Of a stretch of 7,658 bases of DNA, positions 1-6,483 are shown piece after piece. A model generated the notes under the pieces. The model saw only the letters and a list, made by a program, of their open reading frames with translations. It was not told the origin of the DNA and did no database searches. Made by a program: the position numbers and the translations under genes. Position 1 is the stretch's first letter, and each line of letters opens with the position of its first letter. The stretch comes from Actinomycetota bacterium (GTDB lineage Bacteria; Actinomycetota; Acidimicrobiia; Acidimicrobiales; JAHWKP01). The DNA lies in assembly GCA_019347775.1 (NCBI GenBank), contig JAHWKP010000083.1:1-7658 (forward strand), read 5' to 3'.

Positions 1-48
1 GTCTAGGTCGGGAAGCCCCCGCGCCCCCGACGGGTTGACCCCGGGGAC

Positions 49-1314
49 ATGACCACCTCCACGGACGCCGGCCGCGTCGCCGCACTCGTGGGGCTGCTGT
101 TCGGGCTCGCCGGCATGGGCAGCGCCGCCGTCGCGGTCACCCTGCCGGCCATCGCGGCGGACCTCGGCCTGTCGACCGGCGGGGCGTCCTGGATCATCAG
201 CCTGTACGCCCTCATGCTCGCGGTCGCGACCGCGGTCTACGGCCGCATCGCCGACCTGGCCGGCATCCGGGCGCCGCTGGTCGTCGGCGTCGGCCTGATG
301 ACGACCGGCGCGCTGCTCGGGGCGCTGGCGCCGACGTACGAGGTGCTGCTCGCCGCCCGGCTGCTGCAGGGGTCCGGAGCAGCGGCGGTGCCCGTCCTCG
401 GGATGGCCGTGGTGAGCGCGCGGTACGACGGCGCCGTTCGGACGACCGCGCTCGGCCGGGTGGCGGGCACGGCCGCAGCGGTCAGCGCCCTCGGCCCGCT
501 CGCCGGCGGCGTCGTGGAGGACCTGGTGAGCTGGCGCGCCGTCGTGGCGCTGCCGGCGCTCGGCCTCGCCGTCGCTTCACTGCGCCCGGGTGTCGACAAC
601 GCCAGGAGCGGGTGGTGGACCGTCTTCACCACTCCGGCACGGCTCACCGCGGAGAACTACTCCAACCTGCTCGACAACCCCCGCATGGTCCAGTCCTTCT
701 GGAACACGGTGACGATCTCCCTACCGGCCACAGTGCTCGTCGTGGTGATCGCCGCGCTCGCGGCCTACGCCTTCGCGTGGATGAAGTTCAGAGGCAGGGA
801 CGTGTACTTCTTGCTGGTAGTCGGTCTCCTAGTCGTGCCGCTGCAGGTGGCGCTCATCCCGGTCGCCGACCTCTACGGGCGGCTCGGCCTGTTCGGCCGG
901 ATCCCCGGTGTCGTGCTCTTCCACGTGGCCTTCGGCTTGCCCTTCGCCATCTTCTTGCTCCGCAACTTCTTCGCCGGCATCCCCGCCGACCTGCTCGAGG
1001 CTGCTCGCCTCGACGGCGCCAGCGAGTGGACGATTTTTTCCCGCGTGGTCCTGCCGCTCGGCGTGCCCGCCATCGCCTCTTTGGCCATCTTCCAGTTCCT
1101 GTGGGTGTGGAACGACCTCTTGGTGGGGCTGGTCTTCGCCAGCCGTGACGCGGCACCCCTGACCGTGGCCATCCGCGAGCAGACCCGCCAATTCGGGTCC
1201 AATATCGACATCATCGCCCCCGGTGCCTTCCTGTCCATGGTCGTGCCCCTGATTGTGTTCTTCGCCTTCCAGCGCTTCTTCGTCCAAGGCGTCCTCGCCG
1301 GCTCCGTCAAGTAG
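49..1314 (+). CDS. Hybrid transporter frame: N-terminal half of an MFS (DHA2-like) efflux protein joined to a MalG-type sugar ABC permease
   Basis: 421 residues in one uninterrupted frame. Residues 1-170 look like the first five to six helices of an MFS drug/H+ antiporter. They include a motif A form (GRIADLAGIRAP, about 65-76), the ARLLQGSGAAAVP stretch (103-115) and the antiporter motif C (ALGPLAGG, 147-154). From about residue 178 the sequence is a carbohydrate ABC permease: SGWWTVF (187-193), a core of about five helices, the EAA loop (EAARLDGASEWTIF...LP, 317-336) that docks the ATPase, and the family's usual end, QRFFVQGVLAGSVK. Missing are the MFS C-terminal half and the permease's cytoplasmic N-terminus and most of TM1. 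The start is fixed: an in-frame TAG lies at 4-6 and ATG 49 is the first start codon after it. Only a weak GGGG ribosome site precedes it. Both segment identities are well supported. Function as one protein is doubtful. No sugar-binding protein or partner permease is visible. Confidence 0.85.
   Translation: MTTSTDAGRVAALVGLLFGLAGMGSAAVAVTLPAIAADLGLSTGGASWIISLYALMLAVATAVYGRIADLAGIRAPLVVGVGLMTTGALLGALAPTYEVLLAARLLQGSGAAAVPVLGMAVVSARYDGAVRTTALGRVAGTAAAVSALGPLAGGVVEDLVSWRAVVALPALGLAVASLRPGVDNARSGWWTVFTTPARLTAENYSNLLDNPRMVQSFWNTVTISLPATVLVVVIAALAAYAFAWMKFRGRDVYFLLVVGLLVVPLQVALIPVADLYGRLGLFGRIPGVVLFHVAFGLPFAIFLLRNFFAGIPADLLEAARLDGASEWTIFSRVVLPLGVPAIASLAIFQFLWVWNDLLVGLVFASRDAAPLTVAIREQTRQFGSNIDIIAPGAFLSMVVPLIVFFAFQRFFVQGVLAGSVK
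547..603 (+). other. Junction between MFS-derived and ABC-permease-derived sequence
   Basis: The switch falls at residues 168-181 (LPALGLAVASLRPG). MFS proteins here read WR...LPALGLA, the sixth helix. MalG-type permeases read LPTLGLLVSSLRP at the end of TM1, followed by SGWW. The two families therefore share a short stretch by chance at exactly this point. Codon use changes here too. Before about base 574, A/T-ending codons are very rare and TTG, CTA, AGA and AGG are absent. After it, TTG, CTA, AGA, AGG and GTA all appear. The exact base of the switch cannot be placed. Confidence 0.7.
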
Positions 1315-1403
1315 GTTCCGGTCGGTTCGGCAAGTCGGGCCCGGACGGACGAATCACGTCGCAACGGCCTAGTGTGAACTGCGAATCGGGGGTGGGGGTT
1401 CTC

Positions 1404-3389
1404 GTGGCCCATGTTCGGATCGAGCTGTTAGGCGGATTCCGGGTGAGCGTTGGGGGCCGGGTCGTCCCGGATCGGGCATGGCGCCGGCGGAAGCCCGCCG
1501 CGTTGGTCAAGCTGCTCTCCCTCGCCCCATCGCACCGGCTGCACCGAGAGCAGATCATGGACGCTCTCTGGCCCGAACTCGGCCCGAGCGCAGCCGGTGC
1601 GAACCTGCGCAAGGCTGTCCATCACGCTCGTCGTGCGCTCGGCGCCGGTGACGGAGCGCGCGTCATCTCGTCCGAAGCGGACCTGCTGTCACTCGTCACC
1701 GACGAACTGTGGATCGACGTGGAGGGCTTTCGGACGGCACTCGCGGCGGCCCACCGCGCCGGCGACCCGGACCAGTACGGACGTGCCCTCGACCTCTATA
1801 GCGAGGGGTTGCTTCCAGAGGATCTCTATGAGGAATGGGCCCTGCGTCCCCGCCACGAGCTCCACCTCGAGTTCGTGGGGGCATCGGAGGAGCTGGCGGG
1901 GCTGCTCGAGGCTCGCGGCGACCTCGACCGCGCCATCGATGTGGTTCGAAGACTCATCGCCGCCGAAACGCTGCGGGAGGAGAGCCACGTCACGCTCATG
2001 CGCCTCCATGCCCTCGCTGGACGGCGGCAGGAAGCGCTTCGGCAGTACGAGCACCTGACACAGCTGCTCGAGCGTGAGCTGGGAAGCGAGCCGAGCGCGG
2101 CCGCGCAGCGGTTGTACGAGGAGATCCGCGCCAAGCAGGCCGACGAACCGGAGCTGACCGCAGATCTGTGGGAGCGAGTTGGTGACCTCCGGGTCCTGTC
2201 GGGTGACGCCGCCGGCGCGGCTAAGGCGTTCGGGCTGGCGCTCGACGCCGGTGACCTGCCGGGGGCGACCGCCCGGCTCGAGCGCAAGTGCGCCGAAGCC
2301 TGGCTTATGCAGCACCGGCCCGACGCGGCCACGCCCCACCTGGCTGCCGCGGACAAGCTCGCGACGGAGCCGGCTGAGAGGGGTCGAATGCTGCGGGCGC
2401 GTGCCAATCACGCCTGGGAGACGGGCGAGATCGGAGCCGCGCGCGAATACGCGGAGCAGGCCCGCGATCTGGCCCGAAAGCACGGGACGGCGGATGATCT
2501 GGCGGTCGCGCACGAGGCCGTGGCCATCGTCTCGCATTGCAAGGGCGAGTGGCGCGAGGGCCTCGAAGCGGAGTTGGAGCGGCTGGCCGCCGACAGCACG
2601 GGTCAAGCCGAGCTTGCGCGGGTGTTCGACATTCACCACTGCATCGGCCAGTACCACCTCTACGGCGACGGGTTGGCGGGCTCGGTCGAGGGCTATGCGC
2701 GCCGGATACTGGATCGGGCTGAGGATGTCGGAGCGGTGCGTGCCCAGGCCTTCGCGTGGTGCCTGCTCGGCGAGTCCCTGCTCCTGCAGGCCCGATGGGA
2801 CGAAGCCGTCGGTTGCCTCGAGCGGAGCTGCGAGCTCCACGCATCGCTGGGCACCCGGTCAGGTGGGCTCCCTTGGCAGCGCCGGGCCGAACTGGCCGTG
2901 TGCCGTGGCGCCTTTGACGAGGCCGACGCCTGCCTTCGCCACGCATCTGGGATCGCGACTGTCTCGGGGATGGCGAGCCATCTCTGGGGCCGGATCCACG
3001 CCACCCGCACCTTTGCGGCCGTCGAGCAGGGCGACTCGGAGGAGGCGGTCCGTTCCGTCCGCGCCGCCGCCGCGGCTGCGGCCCGATACGGCGACTGCCC
3101 GACGTGCAGCGCCTTACTCAACCCGATGGCGGCCGAAGCGTTCGCCCAGCTCGCCGACGGTAACAGCGCCCGGGCGTACGCGGCCTCGGCGGCGCAGGTG
3201 GCGGAGCTCTTCAACAGCTCGGCGTGGCGGGCCATGGCCGAATCGGCGGCGGGAAGCCTGGCCCGCGCCGACGGCGACGACGCTGTGGCGCGCCGGCACT
3301 TCGCAGCCGCCAGCGATCTCTACGAGCGATCCGGTCAGCCCTATTGGTCGAAGCGAGCGCTTGGGCCGGTCGCGACCGGGCCGGCGTAG
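1404..3389 (+). CDS. SARP/AfsR-like transcriptional activator with OmpR-type winged helix, BTAD and TPR repeats
   Basis: A predicted cytoplasmic DNA-binding activator of about 661 residues. Residues 4-95 match the OmpR-like winged helix of SARP regulators: VRIELLGGFRVSVGGR, then the RRRKPAALVKLLSLAP helix and the DALWPE and NLRKAVHHARRALG helices. A bacterial transcriptional activator domain follows from WIDVEGF (about 103) to RLYEEIRA (about 243), including LRPRHELHLEF and HALAGRRQEALRQYEHL. The rest, about 250-661, is alpha-helical TPR-like repeats such as GDAAGAAKAFGLAL and ARWDEAVGCLERS. There is no P-loop, so this is not a full AfsR with an NB-ARC ATPase. Three in-frame GTG codons can start it: 1374, 1392 and 1404. 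I prefer 1404 because it places the conserved VRIELLGGF at the N-terminus and has a G-rich run at 1394-1398. It lies 89 nt after the transporter frame and 93 nt before the peroxiredoxin gene. Targets are unknown; the next promoter is an obvious candidate. Confidence 0.88.
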   Translation: MAHVRIELLGGFRVSVGGRVVPDRAWRRRKPAALVKLLSLAPSHRLHREQIMDALWPELGPSAAGANLRKAVHHARRALGAGDGARVISSEADLLSLVTDELWIDVEGFRTALAAAHRAGDPDQYGRALDLYSEGLLPEDLYEEWALRPRHELHLEFVGASEELAGLLEARGDLDRAIDVVRRLIAAETLREESHVTLMRLHALAGRRQEALRQYEHLTQLLERELGSEPSAAAQRLYEEIRAKQADEPELTADLWERVGDLRVLSGDAAGAAKAFGLALDAGDLPGATARLERKCAEAWLMQHRPDAATPHLAAADKLATEPAERGRMLRARANHAWETGEIGAAREYAEQARDLARKHGTADDLAVAHEAVAIVSHCKGEWREGLEAELERLAADSTGQAELARVFDIHHCIGQYHLYGDGLAGSVEGYARRILDRAEDVGAVRAQAFAWCLLGESLLLQARWDEAVGCLERSCELHASLGTRSGGLPWQRRAELAVCRGAFDEADACLRHASGIATVSGMASHLWGRIHATRTFAAVEQGDSEEAVRSVRAAAAAAARYGDCPTCSALLNPMAAEAFAQLADGNSARAYAASAAQVAELFNSSAWRAMAESAAGSLARADGDDAVARRHFAAASDLYERSGQPYWSKRALGPVATGPA

Positions 3390-3401
3390 GAGCCTGTAAC
3401 G

Positions 3402-3434
3402 GGGAACGTTCAGGGAACGCGCCCGTCATATCGT
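3402..3434 (+). promoter_or_regulatory. Candidate promoter/operator of the peroxiredoxin operon: GGGAACG direct repeat with ECF-like -35/-10
   Basis: GGGAACG occurs at 3402-3408 and again at 3413-3419, an 11-base period with a 4-base spacer. Two readings fit. As an ECF-sigma promoter, GGAAC (3403-3407) is followed after 16 bases by CGTC (3424-3427), the usual layout for stress sigma factors. As a SARP operator, heptamer direct repeats 11 bases apart sit about 9 bases upstream of a TANNNT -10-like box (TATCGT, 3429-3434). That is the geometry known for SARP activators, and a SARP-type gene lies immediately upstream. The ATG is about 50 bases downstream. The repeat is directly visible; its role is inference. 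Confidence 0.5.
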
Positions 3435-3470
3435 TCGCCACGCGTATCCCGCGAGCCCAGACAAAACGAC

Positions 3471-3476
3471 AGGAGG
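3471..3476 (+). promoter_or_regulatory. Ribosome binding site of the peroxiredoxin gene
   Basis: AGGAGG lies six bases before ATG 3483. It is the strongest and best-spaced Shine-Dalgarno sequence in the window and fixes the peroxiredoxin start. It suggests the operon's first gene is well translated. Confidence 0.85.
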
Positions 3477-3482
3477 ACGACG

Positions 3483-4139
3483 ATGACACTGCAAATCGGC
3501 GACACCGCGCCGGACTTCGAGGCGGAGACGACGGAGGGCCGACTCAACTTTCATGACTGGATCGGCGACTCCTGGGCGGTGCTCTTCTCGCACCCCAAGG
3601 ACTTCACGCCCGTATGCACCACCGAACTCGGCTACATGGCCAAGCTCAAGCCCGAGTTCGAACGCCGGGGCGTGAAGGTCATCGGCCTGTCCGTGGACGG
3701 CACGGGAGACCACGAGGCCTGGGCCCAGGACATCGAGGACACCCAGGGCGCTCGTCCCAACTTCCCGATCATCGGCGACGCCGACTTCAACGTGTCCAAG
3801 CTCTACGGGATGCTCCCCGCCAGCACGTCTGGCGACCCCCGCACCCGGACGCCGGCCGACAACCAGACCGTGCGGAACGTATTCGTGGTCGGGCCGGATA
3901 AGCGGATCAAGCTCATCCTCGCTTACCCGATGACAACCGGGCGCAACTTCGACGAGGTGCTGCGGGTCATCGACTCTCTCCAGCTCACCGCCAACCACCG
4001 GGTTGCGACACCGGTGAATTGGAGGCAGGGGGACGACGTGATCATCGTCGGCTCGGTGTCCAACGACGAGGCCGAGAAGGTCTTCGGCACTTGGAAGGAA
4101 CCGAAGCCGTACATCCGGATCGTCCCCCAGCCCAGCTGA
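3483..4139 (+). CDS. 1-Cys peroxiredoxin (Prx6 type)
   Basis: A 218-residue cytosolic thiol peroxidase that reduces H2O2 and organic hydroperoxides. The active-site segment HPKDFTPVCTTE holds P38, T42 and the peroxidatic C45. R131 (in NQTVRNVFVVGP) is the likely catalytic arginine. The C-terminal extension VNWRQGDDVIIVGSVS...KEPKPYIRIVPQP is characteristic of the Prx6 subfamily and its dimer interface, and the length is usual for it. C45 is the only cysteine, so there is no resolving cysteine. Reduction must come from an outside thiol, such as mycothiol or another low-molecular-weight thiol or persulfide; that part is inference. The gene opens a three-gene unit, ends 5 nt before the metallo-hydrolase/rhodanese gene, and has a strong ribosome site and a candidate stress promoter upstream. 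Confidence 0.95.
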   Translation: MTLQIGDTAPDFEAETTEGRLNFHDWIGDSWAVLFSHPKDFTPVCTTELGYMAKLKPEFERRGVKVIGLSVDGTGDHEAWAQDIEDTQGARPNFPIIGDADFNVSKLYGMLPASTSGDPRTRTPADNQTVRNVFVVGPDKRIKLILAYPMTTGRNFDEVLRVIDSLQLTANHRVATPVNWRQGDDVIIVGSVSNDEAEKVFGTWKEPKPYIRIVPQPS

Positions 4140-4144
4140 GCGCG

Positions 4145-5599
4145 ATGATCTTCACCCAGCACTACCTCGGCTGCTTGTCCCAGGCCTCGTACCTGATCGG
4201 GGACGAGACCACGGGTCGGGCCGTCGTCGTCGACCCCCGCCGTGACATCGCGGGTTACCTCAAGGAGGCGGAGGCGAAGGGGCTTTCTATCGAGCGGGTC
4301 ATCGAGACCCATGTCCACGCCGACTTCGTCGGCGGCCATCTTGAGCTCGCGGCGGGGGTCGGAGCCCTCATCTCCTACGGCGAAGGCGCGGACGTCGCCT
4401 TTCCCGTCGACTTCCTGCACGACGGGCAACGGCTGTCCTTGGGCGAAGTGACCTTGGAGGTCCTCGCCACGCCGGGGCATACCCCGGAGTCGATCTGCAT
4501 CGCCGTGTACCAACACCCCCACGACGAGATTCCCTACGGCGTGCTCACGGGTGACACATTGTTCGTCGGCGATGTCGGCCGCCCGGACCTGCTGGCCTCC
4601 GCGAGTTCGGATCTGTCAGCCGACCTGCTGGCACGACACCTCTACCACTCCCTCCGCGAGAAGCTCCTCTCACTTCCCGACGAGACGCGGGTCTTTCCAG
4701 GGCACGGCGCGGGTTCGTCGTGCGGCAAGCAGCTGTCGAGTGACACCAGCTCGACGATGGGTGAGCAACGCAGGGAGAACTATGCGCTGCAGCCGATGGA
4801 CGAGGCCGCCTTCGTGGCGGTCGTCACCGAAGGCCAGCCGGCACGGCCTCCCTACTTCGAGTTCGACGCCCAGCTGAACCGCCAAATTCGGCCTCTGCTC
4901 GACGACAACGCCCCGCGACCCCTCGCGATCGGTGAGGTGCTCGCTTTCGCTGAGAACGGTGCCTTGTTGCTCGATGTGCGCGAGCCCGCCGATTACGCGG
5001 CCGGGCATCTGCGGGGCGCCGTCAACATCGGGCTCGAGGGCCGCTTCGCGGAATGGGCCGGTGATGTCGTGTCGCCGACGCGCGACATCGTGCTCGTCGG
5101 CGATCCCGCGAGCGCCGCGGAGGCCAAGACCCGGCTGGGTCGAATCGGCTACGACCGTGTCGTCGGGCAACTCGAAGACCCCGCGCGGTTGCTGGCCACC
5201 CGGCCGGCGCTGCACGAAGTGAGCTCTCGGCTTACCGTCCAGCAGCTGAGCGAGCTTCGACGCCTCGACGACATCGAGCTGGTCGACGTGCGCAGTCCGG
5301 CCGAGACAGCGGACGGCACGATAGCTGGCGCCCGGCTGATCCCGCTGGTCAGGCTCACCGCGTCGCTCGAAGCCCTCGGGCGCACCAAGCCGGTCGTGGT
5401 CTACTGCGCCAGCGGCTACCGCTCGCAGGTTGCGGCGAGCGTGCTCTGCGAGACGGGGTTTTCCGACGTGTCCGATCTGCTCGGCGGCTACTCCGCCTGG
5501 CAGACGGCCGGGCTCGCGGTCGAGCGCGAGAAAGAGCCGACCGGCACGGCGCCCCCCGTGCTCGGACCCAACCCCGCCAAGGCCATCCGGGGGCGATGA
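4145..5599 (+). CDS. Metallo-beta-lactamase fold hydrolase with two C-terminal rhodanese domains (persulfide dioxygenase-like)
   Basis: 484 residues, predicted cytosolic. Residues 1-250 are a glyoxalase II/ETHE1-like metallo-beta-lactamase fold. The metal motif THVHADF has H56, H58 and D60, with H112 (ATPGHTPES), D137 (LTGDTLF) and H187 (FPGHGAG). By analogy with ETHE1, H56, H112 and D137 would hold the iron of a persulfide dioxygenase. Rhodanese domain 1 (about 262-345, LLDVREPADYAAGHLRGAVNI) has lost its cysteine, since the loop reads VLVGDPAS. Domain 2 (about 364-458, LVDVRSPAE) keeps C421 in YCASGYRS, so it could carry persulfide. The phenylalanine at the third motif histidine position (HADF rather than HADH) is, as I recall, common in these rhodanese fusions. 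ATG 4145 begins the domain with the typical MIFTQHYLGCLSQASYLI. There is no clear ribosome site, so coupling to the peroxiredoxin stop 5 nt upstream is likely. Role in sulfane-sulfur oxidation is inferred; the exact substrate is unknown. Confidence 0.92.
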   Translation: MIFTQHYLGCLSQASYLIGDETTGRAVVVDPRRDIAGYLKEAEAKGLSIERVIETHVHADFVGGHLELAAGVGALISYGEGADVAFPVDFLHDGQRLSLGEVTLEVLATPGHTPESICIAVYQHPHDEIPYGVLTGDTLFVGDVGRPDLLASASSDLSADLLARHLYHSLREKLLSLPDETRVFPGHGAGSSCGKQLSSDTSSTMGEQRRENYALQPMDEAAFVAVVTEGQPARPPYFEFDAQLNRQIRPLLDDNAPRPLAIGEVLAFAENGALLLDVREPADYAAGHLRGAVNIGLEGRFAEWAGDVVSPTRDIVLVGDPASAAEAKTRLGRIGYDRVVGQLEDPARLLATRPALHEVSSRLTVQQLSELRRLDDIELVDVRSPAETADGTIAGARLIPLVRLTASLEALGRTKPVVVYCASGYRSQVAASVLCETGFSDVSDLLGGYSAWQTAGLAVEREKEPTGTAPPVLGPNPAKAIRGR

Positions 5600-6441
5600 C
5601 CGCGGCGACGAGCGCCCAGCGCCCTCGCCGAGCCGACGTCGCGGCCAGCTATGACGTTGGCGTCGACGCGTACGCCAAGCTGTGGAGCCCCGTCATCCAA
5701 CCTCCGGGGCGAGCCGTCATAGCTGCCCTCGGGATTGAAGCTGCGCAGCGGGTGATCGACATCGGCACGGGAACCGGCGCCCTCGTCCCGTCGATCCGCG
5801 CCGCGGCCAATGGGGTCAGCGTGATCGGACTCGACCCGGCGGGCGAGATGCTTCGAGCTGCCCGGAACAGTATGACTCTGGCAGCGGTACAAGGCGATGC
5901 CGTATCGCTGCCGTTTCGCGATGCAGCGATAGATCGGGCCTTGCTTGCCTTCGTGCTCTTCCACCTCAGTGATCCATACCTGGCGCTATCGGAGGTTGCC
6001 AGGGTGCTCATTGCGGGCGGGCGTGTGGGAACCGTCACCTGGGTGGGCGACGACACGATCAGGGCGTACGAGGAATTGGATGCGATCCTCAATGAGGCGG
6101 GCGCGCCGCAGTTCCCCACCCGGCGCGTCGATACAGGGCTGGACACCCCCGAGGCAATCGACGCGCTCTTCTCGCATTCCGGCCTCCGAGCGACCCGGAT
6201 CTGGACGGAAGCGCTCCACCATCAGTGGAACCGTTCGACCTACTGGGCGCTCGCGAGCGGGTTCGGCGTGAACAGCGTGCGACTCCAAAGGCTCGACCCC
6301 GCGGCGCGCAAAGAAGTCCGAGAACGCGCCCGCCAACGCCTCGACGCCCTTCCGCCCGACGCCTTCGCATGGAGCGGGCAGGTTCTGTGCGCCGTCGCGA
6401 CGAAACCACTTTCGCGGTCTGAGCAAGGAGGCCCTAGGTAG
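5596..6441 (+). CDS. Class I SAM-dependent methyltransferase (Methyltransf_11/UbiE-like)
   Basis: A 281-residue predicted cytosolic methyltransferase. The Rossmann fold shows motif I (VIDIGTGTGAL, 53-63), the ribose-binding acidic residue D80 in GLDPAGEMLRAAR, motif II (QGDAVSLPF, 99-107), ALLAFVLFHLSD (115-126) and EVARVLIAGGRVGTVTW (133-149). The C-terminal part after about 150 is probably the substrate-binding region and is not diagnostic. The start ATG overlaps the preceding gene's TGA (ATGA, 4-nt overlap), so translation is probably coupled and the gene belongs to the peroxiredoxin unit. The substrate cannot be read from the sequence. Context makes a sulfur compound, thiol or small metabolite possible, but that is guesswork. 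The gene appears intact. Confidence 0.92.
   Translation: MTAATSAQRPRRADVAASYDVGVDAYAKLWSPVIQPPGRAVIAALGIEAAQRVIDIGTGTGALVPSIRAAANGVSVIGLDPAGEMLRAARNSMTLAAVQGDAVSLPFRDAAIDRALLAFVLFHLSDPYLALSEVARVLIAGGRVGTVTWVGDDTIRAYEELDAILNEAGAPQFPTRRVDTGLDTPEAIDALFSHSGLRATRIWTEALHHQWNRSTYWALASGFGVNSVRLQRLDPAARKEVRERARQRLDALPPDAFAWSGQVLCAVATKPLSRSEQGGPR
6425..6431 (+). promoter_or_regulatory. Shine-Dalgarno-like AAGGAGG within the methyltransferase 3' end
   Basis: AAGGAGG lies in the last codons of the methyltransferase gene, 10 bases before a TTG (6442) that directly follows the TAG stop (6439-6441). It could start the downstream transporter at TTG 6442, giving 14 extra residues. The GTG at 6484 has no comparable site. 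This leaves the downstream start uncertain. Confidence 0.45.
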
Positions 6442-6483
6442 TTGCGGGCCCGTGTACGGACGGGTCTGTGTACGTTGCGTGCG

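Noticed and set aside
1..48. Leading bases considered as the end of an upstream gene or a promoter
   Set aside because: There is a TAG at 4-6, but too little sequence to assign it to a gene. TTGACC lies only about ten bases before the ATG, too close to act as a -35 element.
1034..1039. T6 run in the middle of the ABC permease segment, considered as a terminator or sequencing error
   Set aside because: No stem precedes it, and the reading frame through the conserved EAA loop (EWTIFSRVVLP) is correct on both sides, so it is ordinary coding sequence.
1315..1403. Gap between the first transporter frame and the regulator, searched for a terminator, promoter or small gene
   Set aside because: Only short GC-rich inverted bases such as CGGGCCCG and a lone TAGTGT were seen. 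Nothing forms a convincing terminator or -35/-10 pair.
1689..2840. Long antisense open frame of 383 codons opposite the regulator
   Set aside because: High GC removes stop codons on the opposite strand. The translation shows no recognisable domain and the sense strand encodes a clear SARP/TPR protein.
3366..3379. Perfect 14-base palindrome CCGGTCGCGACCGG near the end of the regulator gene, considered as a terminator or operator
   Set aside because: It lies inside codons, has no loop and no T-run after it, and such palindromes arise easily in GC-rich DNA. It could be a weak protein site but nothing supports that.
2179..3399. 406-codon + strand frame overlapping the regulator in another phase
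   Set aside because: The product is a low-complexity Arg/Ser/Pro/Ala-rich sequence, typical of out-of-frame reading of GC-rich genes.
4019..4144. 42-codon upstream extension of the metallo-hydrolase/rhodanese frame
   Set aside because: It overlaps the conserved Prx6 C-terminus in another phase and has no family similarity. ATG 4145 gives the standard domain start.
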